Shown: positions 7,854-16,514, numbered from the stretch's first letter. The stretch is 64,000 nucleotides of DNA from Thalassococcus_A lentus (GCF_028023555.1 NZ_JAQIOY010000003.1:310001-374000); one strand, 5' to 3'. Numbers and translations: made by a program. The notes: generated from the sequence alone by a model not told the origin.

Positions 7854-9929
7854 TCACGTTGCGTCGTCGTCTGTCAGTACATCTCGCAGCTCGATAGCCG
7901 CATCGCGGACAGCGTCTGGGTGGTCATCGTCGGTAGACACCTCAGTCAACATTTCAGCAAGCTTCTCTCTCAAGGCGGGCGGAATTGGTAGTGCGGAAAG
8001 TGTCTCCTTCGCAAGTCCGAATGCTTCGAGGTCTCCTTTGCCTGCCGCGTTCAGGGCCAAGTTCAAAAGCTCAGGTGCCCTTTCAAGCGCTTCGCGGATT
8101 TCTTTGGCCAGCACACTGTCGACTGTTGGCCCACCATCCCCTGGTTCAGGGGCATTAGGTTCAGGGTGGTTTGGCGGATTGTCACCTGAATTTGGCTTGT
8201 TTGGGGGATCCAGTGGTTCGCAGCCAGCTTCCAACAACATCAGGCGCATTGCTTCGATCCGACGTTTTGCTGTGCGGGCCATGATAGTTGAAGTGTCGGA
8301 AATCTGCTCTGACTGGTAAAGCCGTTCGGCGTTCTCGAAAAGACGGCACAGTTTACCGCAATCCGGTTTTTTGTTTTGTGCATGTTTCATCAACTGCGCA
8401 TCATAGGCGTTGGCTCTGTAGAACAAGATTGCACCAATGGATGCTGTGGGTTGCGCCTCTGCACTGCCTTCCAGAGCACGTCCGGTATATTCGAGCGCTT
8501 TTTCATAGTCGCCTTTGTCAAGCGATATGCGCGCTAGGCGCAATGGAACAGCGTTTCCGCGTCGGTTTGGATCTTCGAGCCAATGGCGACCAATCCGTTC
8601 GAGGCTTTCAGTATCACTGCGTGCTTCGTACCATTCCAACTCAAGAGAGTAACCGCGTTCTTCATGCGGCATGCGATCGCGCAGTTCTTGCAGAAGTTCA
8701 AAGAAACGATCACGCTGATTGCTCTTATTGTAGTGATCGCACATGAACTGATAGTATCGCCAGTTGCGATACCCAACTGGAATAAGTCGGCCAATTTCTT
8801 CGAGGGATTGAACTAGTTCGGTTTCCCCGAGTTTTTCGGCGTAGTTCAGGGCATGGGCAAAGAGATCAACATTCGGGATCTTCTCTTGTCGCAACATAGT
8901 TTTGAAATTGGGGCCGTTGACAAGCATTGCAGTTTTGTCAATTCGCAGATCATCTATGCAAGAAACATCTAAAGACCGCTGCTGAACAAGACCGGCTAAG
9001 GCTACTTTCAGTCCTAATGTGAATTCGTCATTTTGACCCAATTGCGAGCAAAGGTTGAACCAATCGTCTGGATCGCCTGTGGTGAGGAGCTTGTGCGTCT
9101 CGGGATCGCGGAACTCCAGCGCTGCATTGACCAAAGATCTTGCTTCGGAACTTTTGCTTTGCAGAAACAGACGAGTAACTGTGCCGTGTAGCTCACCCGT
9201 ACTTGGCTTGTCCGTCAAGATTCTCTTAGCATTGGCGTTGTCGACAATGGCTCCAAACTTGTTGTCGAGAAATTCACGCTGGTTGACGACGTCAAGCTGG
9301 ATTTGTTCGATATCGTTCCGGATAACGATGGCGCTTTCTTGGATGGTTTTTTCTGAATCTGCCTGCAGCGTTTTCAAACTTTCTTTAACAAGAGTGTCGA
9401 TGTCGTCGCGAAGTTTTGATTCAACTTGTTGAAATCGATCTTCTATTCCGTTGGAAGTTTCGCGTGTTTCCCTTCGAAACTCTTGAAACTGACCATCATA
9501 AGTTTCTAGCCGCTTCATACCCATTGCGGAGGCCAGATACGCTATACCACCTGCCGATACCGCAAGGAACAAAGTCATGAATTGGGGGAATGAGTTTCTG
9601 TCAGTTGGCGGGAGGGGCGGCGTATCTGATCCTGCCGAACCCGAACCAGATGGTGGTACTTGTCCGGTCAGAAACTCGTTGATCAGCGCAATTCCTCCGG
9701 GCTGAGAAGCAACCAGCCCAATTACTGCTGCGAGTCCCAGCAATACCAAAACAAAGATGGTCGAGATCGATGTCCAAGCACTTTGAAGGCGTCCTTCACC
9801 TCGAAATTTGCGGCCTTCCAATGAGGACAATCTTGTTTGAAGCCGCCGAAGCTCGGCCAAAGTAATATTTAAATCAGAATTATTTTCAGTCATGCCACAA
9901 CTCGCGAATAAACGCTTAAGTTGAAACAT
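7854..9929 (-). CDS. unknown two-TM protein with coiled coil and helical repeats
   Basis: A 691-residue protein I cannot assign to a family. Seen in order: a short coiled-coil segment (about 20-42), a transmembrane helix (about 52-75), a Gly/Ser/Pro-rich loop (about 90-112), a second transmembrane helix (about 117-136), a long charged coiled coil (about 138-215), helical repeats resembling TPR/SEL1 (about 240-560, with S-L-D-K-G-D-Y-E-K-A-L-E-Y-T-G as the clearest TPR-like unit), a Pro/Asn linker (about 575-605) and an acidic helical C-terminus. Both ends probably face the cytoplasm. The gene is visibly AT-richer than its neighbours (25 G/C of 60 at 8881-8940). The start at 9929 has AGGT about 11 bases upstream; Met13 at 9893 is an alternative. 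It sits alone between ccdA and accA and looks acquired. Confidence 0.75.
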   Translation of the reverse strand: MFQLKRLFASCGMTENNSDLNITLAELRRLQTRLSSLEGRKFRGEGRLQSAWTSISTIFVLVLLGLAAVIGLVASQPGGIALINEFLTGQVPPSGSGSAGSDTPPLPPTDRNSFPQFMTLFLAVSAGGIAYLASAMGMKRLETYDGQFQEFRRETRETSNGIEDRFQQVESKLRDDIDTLVKESLKTLQADSEKTIQESAIVIRNDIEQIQLDVVNQREFLDNKFGAIVDNANAKRILTDKPSTGELHGTVTRLFLQSKSSEARSLVNAALEFRDPETHKLLTTGDPDDWFNLCSQLGQNDEFTLGLKVALAGLVQQRSLDVSCIDDLRIDKTAMLVNGPNFKTMLRQEKIPNVDLFAHALNYAEKLGETELVQSLEEIGRLIPVGYRNWRYYQFMCDHYNKSNQRDRFFELLQELRDRMPHEERGYSLELEWYEARSDTESLERIGRHWLEDPNRRGNAVPLRLARISLDKGDYEKALEYTGRALEGSAEAQPTASIGAILFYRANAYDAQLMKHAQNKKPDCGKLCRLFENAERLYQSEQISDTSTIMARTAKRRIEAMRLMLLEAGCEPLDPPNKPNSGDNPPNHPEPNAPEPGDGGPTVDSVLAKEIREALERAPELLNLALNAAGKGDLEAFGLAKETLSALPIPPALREKLAEMLTEVSTDDDHPDAVRDAAIELRDVLTDDDAT

Positions 9930-9976
9930 GTTTTTGACACACCTGTAAAGTGTGTTCCGCGCTATAGCTGATTTCT

Positions 9977-10939
9977 TTAAGCCGCCAGTCCTTTGGAACC
10001 GAGGCTCAGGAATTTTTTGCGCCGGGCATCGACGAGGTCTTTGCCGTCCATGTTCTCGAGATCAGCCAGCATGGCTGCGATGCTGGCGCCGACGGCGGCG
10101 ATGGCAGTCTGCCGGTCGCGGTGCGCACCGCCGAGCGGTTCGGGGATCACCCGGTCAGCAACGCCCAGTCTGTGCAGGTCCTGCGCCGTAAGCCTCAGAG
10201 CCTCGGCGGCTTCGCGCATTTTGTCCGAGTCTTTCCACAAAATGGATGCGCAACCTTCGGGGCTGATGACGGAATAGACAGAATGTTCGAGCATGGCGAC
10301 GCGGTTGGCTGTCGCAAAGGCAACGGCCCCGCCTGAGCCACCCTCGCCGATGATAACAGTAATCAGTGGCACACCGACCTGCAGGCACTTTTCTGTGCTG
10401 CGGGCAATCGCTTCGGATTGGCCCCGCTCTTCAGCGCCTTTGCCTGGATAGGCGCCGGGGGTGTCGACCAGTGTCACAACCGGCAGGCCAAATTTGTCGG
10501 CCATCTCCATGAGGCGGATCGCCTTGCGGTAGCCTTCGGGGCGCGCCATGCCAAAGTTGCGTTCGATCCGGCTTTGGGTGTCGTTGCCTTTTTCATGTCC
10601 AATCACGACCACAGGGCGATCGCCGAGCCGGGCCAAACCGCCCATGACGGCGTGATCATCGCCAAAGGCCCGGTCACCGGCCAAAGGCATGTATTCGGTA
10701 AACAACGCGTCGATGTAGTCACGGCAATGGGGACGGTCGGGATGTCGCGCAACCTGACACTTTCGCCATGGCGTTAGCTTGGCGTAGAGGTCCTTGAGCA
10801 AAGCATCTGCCTTAACGTCCAGCGCTTTGGCTTCATCTTCAATGTCCATGTCCTCGTTTTCACGCGCCATGGCGCGTAACTCTTCGGCTTTGCCTTCAAT
10901 CTCAGCGAGGGGTTTTTCGAAGTCGAGGTAGTGGGTCAT
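9977..10939 (-). CDS. accA: acetyl-CoA carboxylase carboxyltransferase subunit alpha
   Basis: AccA with AccD forms the carboxyltransferase that makes malonyl-CoA, the first committed step of fatty acid synthesis. The 320-residue length is usual. The start M-T-H-Y-L-D-F-E-K-P-L-A-E-I-E is typical, as are R-P-H-C-R-D-Y-I-D, F-G-M-A-R-P-E-G-Y-R-K-A, V-D-T-P-G-A-Y-P-G and I-G-E-G-G-S-G-G-A of the crotonase-like active site. I set the start at 10939 because GGAGAG lies about 5 bases upstream and family members begin there, although the frame is open to 11002. It is the first gene of a possible unit with the 691-residue gene, which begins 47 bases downstream. Confidence 0.97.
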   Translation of the reverse strand: MTHYLDFEKPLAEIEGKAEELRAMARENEDMDIEDEAKALDVKADALLKDLYAKLTPWRKCQVARHPDRPHCRDYIDALFTEYMPLAGDRAFGDDHAVMGGLARLGDRPVVVIGHEKGNDTQSRIERNFGMARPEGYRKAIRLMEMADKFGLPVVTLVDTPGAYPGKGAEERGQSEAIARSTEKCLQVGVPLITVIIGEGGSGGAVAFATANRVAMLEHSVYSVISPEGCASILWKDSDKMREAAEALRLTAQDLHRLGVADRVIPEPLGGAHRDRQTAIAAVGASIAAMLADLENMDGKDLVDARRKKFLSLGSKGLAA

Positions 10940-11029
10940 CGGACTCTCCGCAGATGGTCTAGCGCTATATGGCGTGCCATTCGCACGGATGCAACAAAGC
11001 AAGGTGCCTTGGGGGCAATTGTGGCGCGC

Positions 11030-11623
11030 TTATCCGAACAAAACGGGCAGCATCGATGCGATCAGCAGGATTGCCATTGTCCAGTTGAAAGCCTGCAATC
11101 GTTTGGGATTGGCCAGCAGTCGGCGTACCGCCGTGCCGAGTGACGTCCATGAAAAGGCAGAGACCAGCCCGATTGCGGCAAAGGTTCCTGAGACAATCAA
11201 AACGGCTGGTAAATCACGGCTGGCCGCATAAAGCGTGATTGCGCCCAGTGCCATCGACCATGCTTTTGGGTTGACCCATTGAAAGGCGGAGGCCTGCAAA
11301 AAGGTCAGTGGTTTTGCGTCAACTTTTGCTTCTTTCGGCGCGGAGGCGTTTGCGATCTTCCACGCCAGCCAAAGAATATAGGCGACCGAGAGCGCTTTGA
11401 GGATCATGTAACTTGGCGGCCAAAGGTCAAACAATTGCATGATCCCGAGACCGACGGGAATGATCATGATTGGAAAGCCAAAGGCCACACCCAAAAGATG
11501 GGGAACAGATCGCCGGATGCCAAAGTTAGCACCCGATGCCATCAGCATCAGATTGTTGGGTCCGGGCGTGAACAGGGTCGACGCCGCAAACAGGGCAAGG
11601 GCAAGAAAGATTTCGAGTGTCAT
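11030..11623 (-). CDS. LysE/RhtB family amino-acid exporter
   Basis: A 197-residue inner-membrane protein of the LysE/RhtB translocator family, which exports amino acids or their derivatives. It shows six hydrophobic segments and the family's P-G-P-N-N-L-M-L-M motif in the first loop (about residues 20-28), then L-L-G-V-A-F-G-F-P and the Q-W-V-N-P-K-A-W-S-M-A-L-G motif. It is transcribed away from an Lrp/AsnC regulator 63 bases away, the classic layout in which the regulator senses an amino acid and switches on its exporter. Which amino acid is exported cannot be told. Confidence 0.92.
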   Translation of the reverse strand: MTLEIFLALALFAASTLFTPGPNNLMLMASGANFGIRRSVPHLLGVAFGFPIMIIPVGLGIMQLFDLWPPSYMILKALSVAYILWLAWKIANASAPKEAKVDAKPLTFLQASAFQWVNPKAWSMALGAITLYAASRDLPAVLIVSGTFAAIGLVSAFSWTSLGTAVRRLLANPKRLQAFNWTMAILLIASMLPVLFG

Positions 11624-11640
11624 TTGCGCACATTTTCACG

Positions 11641-11656
11641 ATCTGGATGACCAGAT
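11641..11656. promoter_or_regulatory. inverted repeat in the lysE-lrp divergent promoter
   Basis: ATCTGG-atga-CCAGAT is a perfect 6-4-6 inverted repeat in the 63-base gap between the divergent exporter and Lrp-type regulator. Such a site in an AT-rich gap is a good candidate for Lrp binding; the assignment rests on position and symmetry only. Confidence 0.42.
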
Positions 11657-11686
11657 ATTGCAATTTATGCCAAAATATCTGAAATA

Positions 11687-12148
11687 ATGGTGAATATGAC
11701 TGAAATTGACGCCATAGATCGCAAGATATTGCGAGAGCTTTCTCGCGATGGCAGGATCAGCAATCTGGCGCTTGCCGAACGGGTGGGGATGTCGCCATCT
11801 GCCTGCCTTCGGCGCACGGCTGCCTTGGAAAAGTCAGGGGCCATCAGCGGGTACCGCGCAGTTCTCAATCCGGAAAAAACCGGGGTCGGCTTTGTGGCCT
11901 ATGTGACTGTTGGATTGAACCAGCACACCAAGATTGCGCAGGAGGCATTTGAACGCGCGATGGCGCAGGCCCCTGAAGTGCGCGAATGCCACAACATAAC
12001 CGGAGCCGTGGAGTATCTTTTGCGGGTCGAGGCGTCGGATCTGAGCGCCTACAAGCATTTTCACACAGAGGTTCTGGGTGCTTTGCCACAGGTCAACACG
12101 ATCACAAGTTATGTGGTTATGGGTAGCCCAAAGGACGAAAGGGGCTAG
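11687..12148 (+). CDS. Lrp/AsnC family transcriptional regulator
   Basis: A 153-residue DNA-binding regulator of the Lrp/AsnC (feast/famine) family. The N-terminal winged helix-turn-helix is plain: I-D-A-I-D-R-K-I-L-R-E-L, then L-A-E-R-V-G-M-S-P-S-A-C-L-R-R. The C-terminal RAM domain, which binds an amino acid and forms higher oligomers, covers about 70-150 (F-V-A-Y-V-T-V-G-L and V-R-E-C-H-N-I-T-G-A-V-E-Y-L-L-R-V). The start at 11687 has a second in-frame Met at 11696; the latter also fits the family. It diverges from the LysE-type exporter and probably controls it. Confidence 0.93.
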   Translation: MVNMTEIDAIDRKILRELSRDGRISNLALAERVGMSPSACLRRTAALEKSGAISGYRAVLNPEKTGVGFVAYVTVGLNQHTKIAQEAFERAMAQAPEVRECHNITGAVEYLLRVEASDLSAYKHFHTEVLGALPQVNTITSYVVMGSPKDERG

Positions 12149-12205
12149 AGCCTTTGGGCTGTGAGCCCTTGGCCGATACAGGGCGTTCTTGGGTGGCAAC
12201 GAAAG

Positions 12206-12230
12206 ACGCAGGCCGGATGGCCTGCGTTCT
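12206..12230. terminator. bidirectional hairpin between lrp and mcl1
   Basis: ACGCAGGCC-ggat-GGCCTGCGT forms a perfect 9-base stem between two convergent genes. It is followed by a T-containing stretch on the plus strand and by CTTT on the minus strand, so it probably ends transcription from both sides. Confidence 0.7.
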
Positions 12231-12252
12231 GGTCTTGTCCATTCAGTGCGGT

Positions 12253-13212
12253 TCAGCGGTCTGCGATCATCTCGGACTGGCGAACGATCACTTCGGCTTG
12301 CTTGATGCTGGCAATGTCCACCAGACGCCCCTTGTAGACTGTCGCGCCTTCACCATTGGCTTTGGCCTGTTCCATCGCGGCCAGAATTTCACGCGCTTCG
12401 CGCACAGCGTCCTCGGATGGCGTGAACACTTCGTTTGAAAGCGCAATCTGCTTGGGGTGAATTGCCCATTTGCCTACCATGCCGAGCGTCGCCGACCGGC
12501 GGGCCTGAGCGCGGAATCCTTCGTCGTCGGAAAAGTCACCGAACGGCCCATCGACCGGCAGCACACCGTGGGTCCGGCATGCGGCGACAATCGCTGTCTG
12601 TGCCCAGTGCCAGGGGTCAGACCAGTGTTTCTGACCGTCCTGAAGCATGTAGTAGTTTTCCTGCGTGCCACCGATGCCCGTGGTCTGCATGCCCATCGAG
12701 GCGGCGAAATCCGCGGCGCCCAGGCTCATGGCTGCGAGGCGGGGTGTGGCGGCGGCGATTTGTTCAACATGGGCGATGCCGGCCGCGCTTTCGATGATGA
12801 CTTCAAAGGCGATCCGCTTGGAGCGGCCCTTTGCGGCTTCAATCGCCGTGACCAGCGCGTCTACGGCATACAAATCTTCGGCGCAGCCGACCTTGGGAAT
12901 CATGATCTGGTCCAGCCGGTCCGAGGCTTGTTCGAGCAGGTCCACCACATCGCGGTACCAGTAGGGTGTATCCAGCCCGTTGATCCGTACGGACAAGGTC
13001 TTGTTGCCCCAGTCGATGTCACCGATCGCCTCTATGGCCAGCTTGCGAGCGCTATCCTTGTCGCTGGGGGCGACAGAGTCCTCAAGGTCGATGTTGATCA
13101 CATCCGCGGCTGAAGCGGCCATCTTGGGTGGCAGTTTGGTGTTGGAGGCAGGACCAAAGAGCTGGCAACGGTTCGGACGGGATGGCGGTGTCGGCTGAAG
13201 ACGAAAGGACAT
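12253..13212 (-). CDS. mcl1: L-malyl-CoA/beta-methylmalyl-CoA lyase
   Basis: A 319-residue HpcH/HpaI-aldolase-family enzyme that cleaves malyl-CoA and beta-methylmalyl-CoA to glyoxylate plus acetyl-CoA or propionyl-CoA, a step of the ethylmalonyl-CoA pathway. The sequence closely resembles Rhodobacter Mcl1 as I remember it: start M-S-F-R-L-Q-P, then N-R-C-Q-L-F-G-P, D-L-E-D-S-V-A-P, S-V-R-I-N-G-L-D-T-P and the M-S-L-G-A-A-D-F-A-A-S-M-G motif. The frame extends 65 codons upstream, but that part is unlike the family; the Met at 13212 has AAGG about 10 bases upstream. It is divergent from dgcN across a 268-base gap. No other ethylmalonyl-CoA genes lie in the window. Confidence 0.95.
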   Translation of the reverse strand: MSFRLQPTPPSRPNRCQLFGPASNTKLPPKMAASAADVINIDLEDSVAPSDKDSARKLAIEAIGDIDWGNKTLSVRINGLDTPYWYRDVVDLLEQASDRLDQIMIPKVGCAEDLYAVDALVTAIEAAKGRSKRIAFEVIIESAAGIAHVEQIAAATPRLAAMSLGAADFAASMGMQTTGIGGTQENYYMLQDGQKHWSDPWHWAQTAIVAACRTHGVLPVDGPFGDFSDDEGFRAQARRSATLGMVGKWAIHPKQIALSNEVFTPSEDAVREAREILAAMEQAKANGEGATVYKGRLVDIASIKQAEVIVRQSEMIADR

Positions 13213-13270
13213 TTGGCGCAGACCTTGTTGAAAGGATATTTCGTTTGACTCGCTCGCAGAGTTATTAAAC

Positions 13271-13287
13271 TGCGCAATGCTGCGCAA
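13271..13287. promoter_or_regulatory. TGCGCAA direct repeats in the mcl1-dgcN promoter region
   Basis: TGCGCAA occurs at 13271-13277 and again at 13281-13287, exactly one helical turn apart, in the 268-base gap between the divergent mcl1 and dgcN genes. Such phased repeats suit a regulator binding one DNA face. A TCTTCGAAGA palindrome lies about 100 bases further right. No binding protein can be named from the sequence. Confidence 0.35.
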
Positions 13288-13480
13288 GCGAAAACCGCTG
13301 CGATGCAGAAACTCAGGAATTGAAGATTGTCTGGGTTTTGGTGGTGTGCGTGGGAATAAATCCCGAAAAAATCCGAAATACGAAAGAATCTTCGAAGAAT
13401 GCGTCACGCCTGCGTCATTTTAAGAGCATATTGCGTGATGTCAGCAGCATTCTTGGCGCCAAAGAGACCTGGAGCCTGCC

Positions 13481-14482
13481 ATGATTCAAACACCGTATTT
13501 GTTGTTCCTCGGGGATGCCCCGGATGCGCTGAGCGCCAAAGTTGCCCAAGGCATCAAGGACTGGCGTCCCGATAACTGTGTGGGCCAGTACCGCATGGAG
13601 GGCTGCAACGCCGATCTCGGCCTGACCGACATGACTTTGGAACAGGCCCGCGAAGCCGGGGCTAAGACCTTGGTGATCGGGGTCGCCAATCGTGGCGGCG
13701 TTATTTCGCAAAGCTGGAAAAAGGTGCTGGTGCAGGCCCTTGAGGAAGGCTTTGATCTGGCGTCCGGATTGCACAACCTTCTTCGGGACGAGCCCGATCT
13801 GGCGGCTGTGGCGGCTGCAACCGGACAATCGCTGCACGATGTGCGCGTTCCGGAGGTCGATTATCCCATTGCCAATGGTGTTCCGCGCAAGGGCAAACGC
13901 GTTCTGGCTGTCGGAACTGATTGCTCGGTAGGCAAAATGTACACCGCCCTTGCACTCGATTCCGCCATGCGGGACGCGGGTATGAAGAGCACATTCCGCG
14001 CGACCGGCCAGACCGGCATTCTGATTACCGGTGATGGTGTCCCGCTGGATGCTGTGGTTGCGGATTTCATGGCCGGTGCCGTCGAATGGCTGACGCCGGA
14101 CAACGACGATGATCACTGGGATATCATCGAAGGACAGGGCAGTCTGTTCCACGTGTCGTTCTCGGGCGTCACAATGGCCTTGATACATGGCGGACAACCG
14201 GATGCACTGATCCTGTGCCATGAACCGACGCGCACACATATGCGCGGGCTGCCGGGATATGGATTGCCCAGTATCGAGGATGTGCGCGACCTTGCATTGC
14301 GTCTGTCTCAGGTCGCAAACCCTGCATGCAAGGTTGTTGGTGTATCCATCAACACGCAGCACATGGGCGAGGCAGAGGCGGCATCCTATTGTCAGGACGT
14401 CGAAGCCCGGCTTGGCCTGCCGACGGTTGATCCGTTCCGGCATGGTGCCGCGCGACTGGCGCAGGCTTTGGCGGAAGTCTAG
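13481..14482 (+). CDS. dgcN: D-glutamate N-acetyltransferase DgcN (DUF1611 family)
   Basis: A 333-residue DUF1611-family protein. An N-terminal Rossmann-like part (about 1-130) is followed by a P-loop domain with G-T-D-C-S-V-G-K at about residues 145-152, then I-E-G-Q-G-S-L-F-H and C-H-E-P-T-R. In marine proteobacteria such a protein (DgcN) is reported to acetylate D-glutamate, the first step of a D-glutamate breakdown route completed by the racemase DgcA. The next gene encodes an enolase-superfamily epimerase of DgcA type, which supports this assignment over a generic DUF1611 label. GGAG lies about 7 bases before the ATG. The substrate is inferred from the gene pair, not visible in the protein. 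Confidence 0.86.
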   Translation: MIQTPYLLFLGDAPDALSAKVAQGIKDWRPDNCVGQYRMEGCNADLGLTDMTLEQAREAGAKTLVIGVANRGGVISQSWKKVLVQALEEGFDLASGLHNLLRDEPDLAAVAAATGQSLHDVRVPEVDYPIANGVPRKGKRVLAVGTDCSVGKMYTALALDSAMRDAGMKSTFRATGQTGILITGDGVPLDAVVADFMAGAVEWLTPDNDDDHWDIIEGQGSLFHVSFSGVTMALIHGGQPDALILCHEPTRTHMRGLPGYGLPSIEDVRDLALRLSQVANPACKVVGVSINTQHMGEAEAASYCQDVEARLGLPTVDPFRHGAARLAQALAEV

Positions 14483-14617
14483 AACGACGGCCGCCGCTCG
14501 GCGCGTTGCGCCGTCGCCCCGCCCGCCGTCCCGCGATGCGTGCGGCTGATCAATGTTGTGTGGCAGGCCAGCGTCGCTTAGGCCTGTCGCAAAGGGAACG
14601 ATTAGAGTGAGGCATTC

Positions 14618-15583
14618 ATGACCATTGCTGTGGACCGCGACGTATTTCGCCTGGCCAAGACCTTTACGATTTCGCGCGGCTCCCGGACCGAGGCCCATGT
14701 TCTGACTGTCCGGATCATGCGGGATGATGTGATCGGTTGCGGAGAATGCGTTCCCTATGCCCGTTACGGTGAAACCGTTGAAAGCGTCGAAGCCCAGATC
14801 CTGAGTTTGCCCTGCGGCATTTCCCGGCAGGACCTGCAATCGGCGCTTCCGCCGGGTGCGGCGCGCAACGCCGTTGACTGCGCATTGTGGGACATCGAGG
14901 CAAAGCTTTCGGGACGCAGGGTGTGGGAATTGGCCGGACTGCCCAAGCCGCGCCCCGAAGTGACCGCTTATACGCTGTCGCTGGACACCCCCGAGGCAAT
15001 GCTGGCGCAAGCCCGAGACAATGCCGAACGGCCTCTGCTGAAAATCAAGCTTGGCACACCGGATGACATGCCGCGGTTGGAGGCTGTCCGGAAAGGCGCA
15101 CCCAAATCGCAGATCATTGTTGATGCCAACGAAGGGTGGACGGCTGAAATCTATGCCGATCTGGCCCCGCACCTGCAGCGTCTTGGCGTCGCCTTGGTCG
15201 AGCAACCGCTGCCTGCGGGCGAAGACGACGCGCTGATGGGTGTTCATCGCCCAGTCCCGCTCTGCGCGGATGAAAGCTGTCATGACCGGGACAGTTTGCC
15301 CGAGCTCAATGGCAAATATGACATGGTGAACATCAAGCTCGACAAAACCGGTGGCTTGACTGAGGCGCTCGCGCTCAAGGCGGCTGCCTTGCAGCAGAGC
15401 TATCAAGTCATGGTTGGTTGCATGGTCGGATCATCGTTGGCCATGGCTCCGGCTGTGCTGCTGGCACAGGGTGCTGACTATACCGATCTCGACGGTCCGC
15501 TGCTGTTGGCAGAGGATCGCGGAACCCCGCTGATCTATGATGATGCCGGCGTTCATCCGCCCCAAGCATCGCTCTGGGGCTGA
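14618..15583 (+). CDS. dgcA: N-acetyl-D-glutamate racemase DgcA (enolase superfamily)
   Basis: A 321-residue enolase-superfamily enzyme of the dipeptide epimerase/muconate cycloisomerase group. The catalytic frame is complete: K-I-K at 142-144 (acid/base lysines), metal ligands Asp169 (V-D-A-N-E), Glu195 (V-E-Q-P-L) and Asp218 (A-D-E-S), and a second lysine near 240 (I-K-L-D-K-T-G-G). Members next to dgcN racemise N-acetyl-D-glutamate to the L form; the plain family alternative is L-Ala-D/L-Glu epimerase of murein recycling. It starts 135 bases after dgcN; that gap is GC-rich with potential for hairpins, so the two may not be expressed equally. A D-amino-acid transaminase follows. Confidence 0.86.
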   Translation: MTIAVDRDVFRLAKTFTISRGSRTEAHVLTVRIMRDDVIGCGECVPYARYGETVESVEAQILSLPCGISRQDLQSALPPGAARNAVDCALWDIEAKLSGRRVWELAGLPKPRPEVTAYTLSLDTPEAMLAQARDNAERPLLKIKLGTPDDMPRLEAVRKGAPKSQIIVDANEGWTAEIYADLAPHLQRLGVALVEQPLPAGEDDALMGVHRPVPLCADESCHDRDSLPELNGKYDMVNIKLDKTGGLTEALALKAAALQQSYQVMVGCMVGSSLAMAPAVLLAQGADYTDLDGPLLLAEDRGTPLIYDDAGVHPPQASLWG

Positions 15584-15650
15584 TCCGTCCTATTGACCTG
15601 CCCGGCAGCCTGTGTACGACAGAACCACAGCACCGAGAGAGGACCGCGCC

Positions 15651-16514
15651 ATGACCCGCACCGTTTACGTCAACGGAGAATACCTGCCTGAAAACGAAGC
15701 CAAGATCAGCATCTTCGATCGGGCCTTTCTGATGGCAGACGGTGTCTACGAAGTGACCTCTGTTCTGGATGGCAAGCTGATCGACTTTGAAGGCCACCGT
15801 GTCCGGCTCGAACGCAGTTTGCGTGAACTGGATATGCCAAAGCCCGAAGCCTTTGACGATCTGCTGGAAATCCATCGCGAATTGGTGCGCATCAACGACA
15901 TCGAAGAGGGTATGATCTATCTGCAGATCACCCGTGGCGCCCCGGATGATCGTGACTTCGTGTTCCCTGATCCGGAAACGACACCAGCCACGCTGGTCCT
16001 GTTCACCCAGAACAAGCCCGGGCTTGCAAATAACCCAACGGCTCAGAAAGGCATCAAGGTTATCTCGATCGAAGATGCACGCTGGGGGCGTCGCGATATC
16101 AAGACTGTTCAGCTCTTGTATCCGTCGATGGGCAAGATGATGGCCAAGAAGGCTGGTGCCGATGATGCCTGGATGGTTCAGGACGGATTCGTCACCGAAG
16201 GCACAAGCAACAACGCCTATTTCATCAAGGGCAACACCATCGTGACCCGTGCGCTCAGCAACGATATTCTGCATGGGATCACCCGGGCGGCAGTTTTGCG
16301 TTTTGCGGCCGAAGCGCAGATGCAGGTGGAAGAGCGGAACTTCACCATCGAAGAGGCCAAACAGGCGGACGAAGCCTTCATCACGTCGGCCAGTACGTTC
16401 GTGATGCCCGTGGTTGACATCGACGGCACGGCCATCGGGACAGGCAAGCCGGGCAATCGCGCGCTGCGGCTCAGAGAGATCTATCTGGAAGAAAGCCGCA
16501 AAGCAGCCGTGTAA
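15651..16514 (+). CDS. dat: D-amino-acid transaminase
   Basis: A 287-residue fold-type IV PLP aminotransferase. It has the D-amino-acid transaminase profile: F-D-R-A-F-L-M-A-D-G-V-Y-E, Y-L-Q-I-T-R-G-A, the D-I-K motif whose Lys (about 151) should carry PLP, and E-G-T-S-N-N-A-Y that holds the cofactor phosphate. Such enzymes interconvert D-alanine and D-glutamate with keto acids. The ATG at 15651 is chosen because GAGAGGA lies about 8 bases upstream; an earlier ATG at 15612 lacks one. It comes 67 bases after dgcA, so D-glutamate can be handled here by acetylation and racemisation or by transamination. A branched-chain aminotransferase or lyase role in the same fold is less likely. Confidence 0.87.
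   Translation: MTRTVYVNGEYLPENEAKISIFDRAFLMADGVYEVTSVLDGKLIDFEGHRVRLERSLRELDMPKPEAFDDLLEIHRELVRINDIEEGMIYLQITRGAPDDRDFVFPDPETTPATLVLFTQNKPGLANNPTAQKGIKVISIEDARWGRRDIKTVQLLYPSMGKMMAKKAGADDAWMVQDGFVTEGTSNNAYFIKGNTIVTRALSNDILHGITRAAVLRFAAEAQMQVEERNFTIEEAKQADEAFITSASTFVMPVVDIDGTAIGTGKPGNRALRLREIYLEESRKAAV

Noticed and set aside
13415..15406. 663-residue open frame on the minus strand
   Set aside because: It lies antisense to dgcN and dgcA, both with clear motifs and RBSs; it is a by-product of GC-rich codon use.
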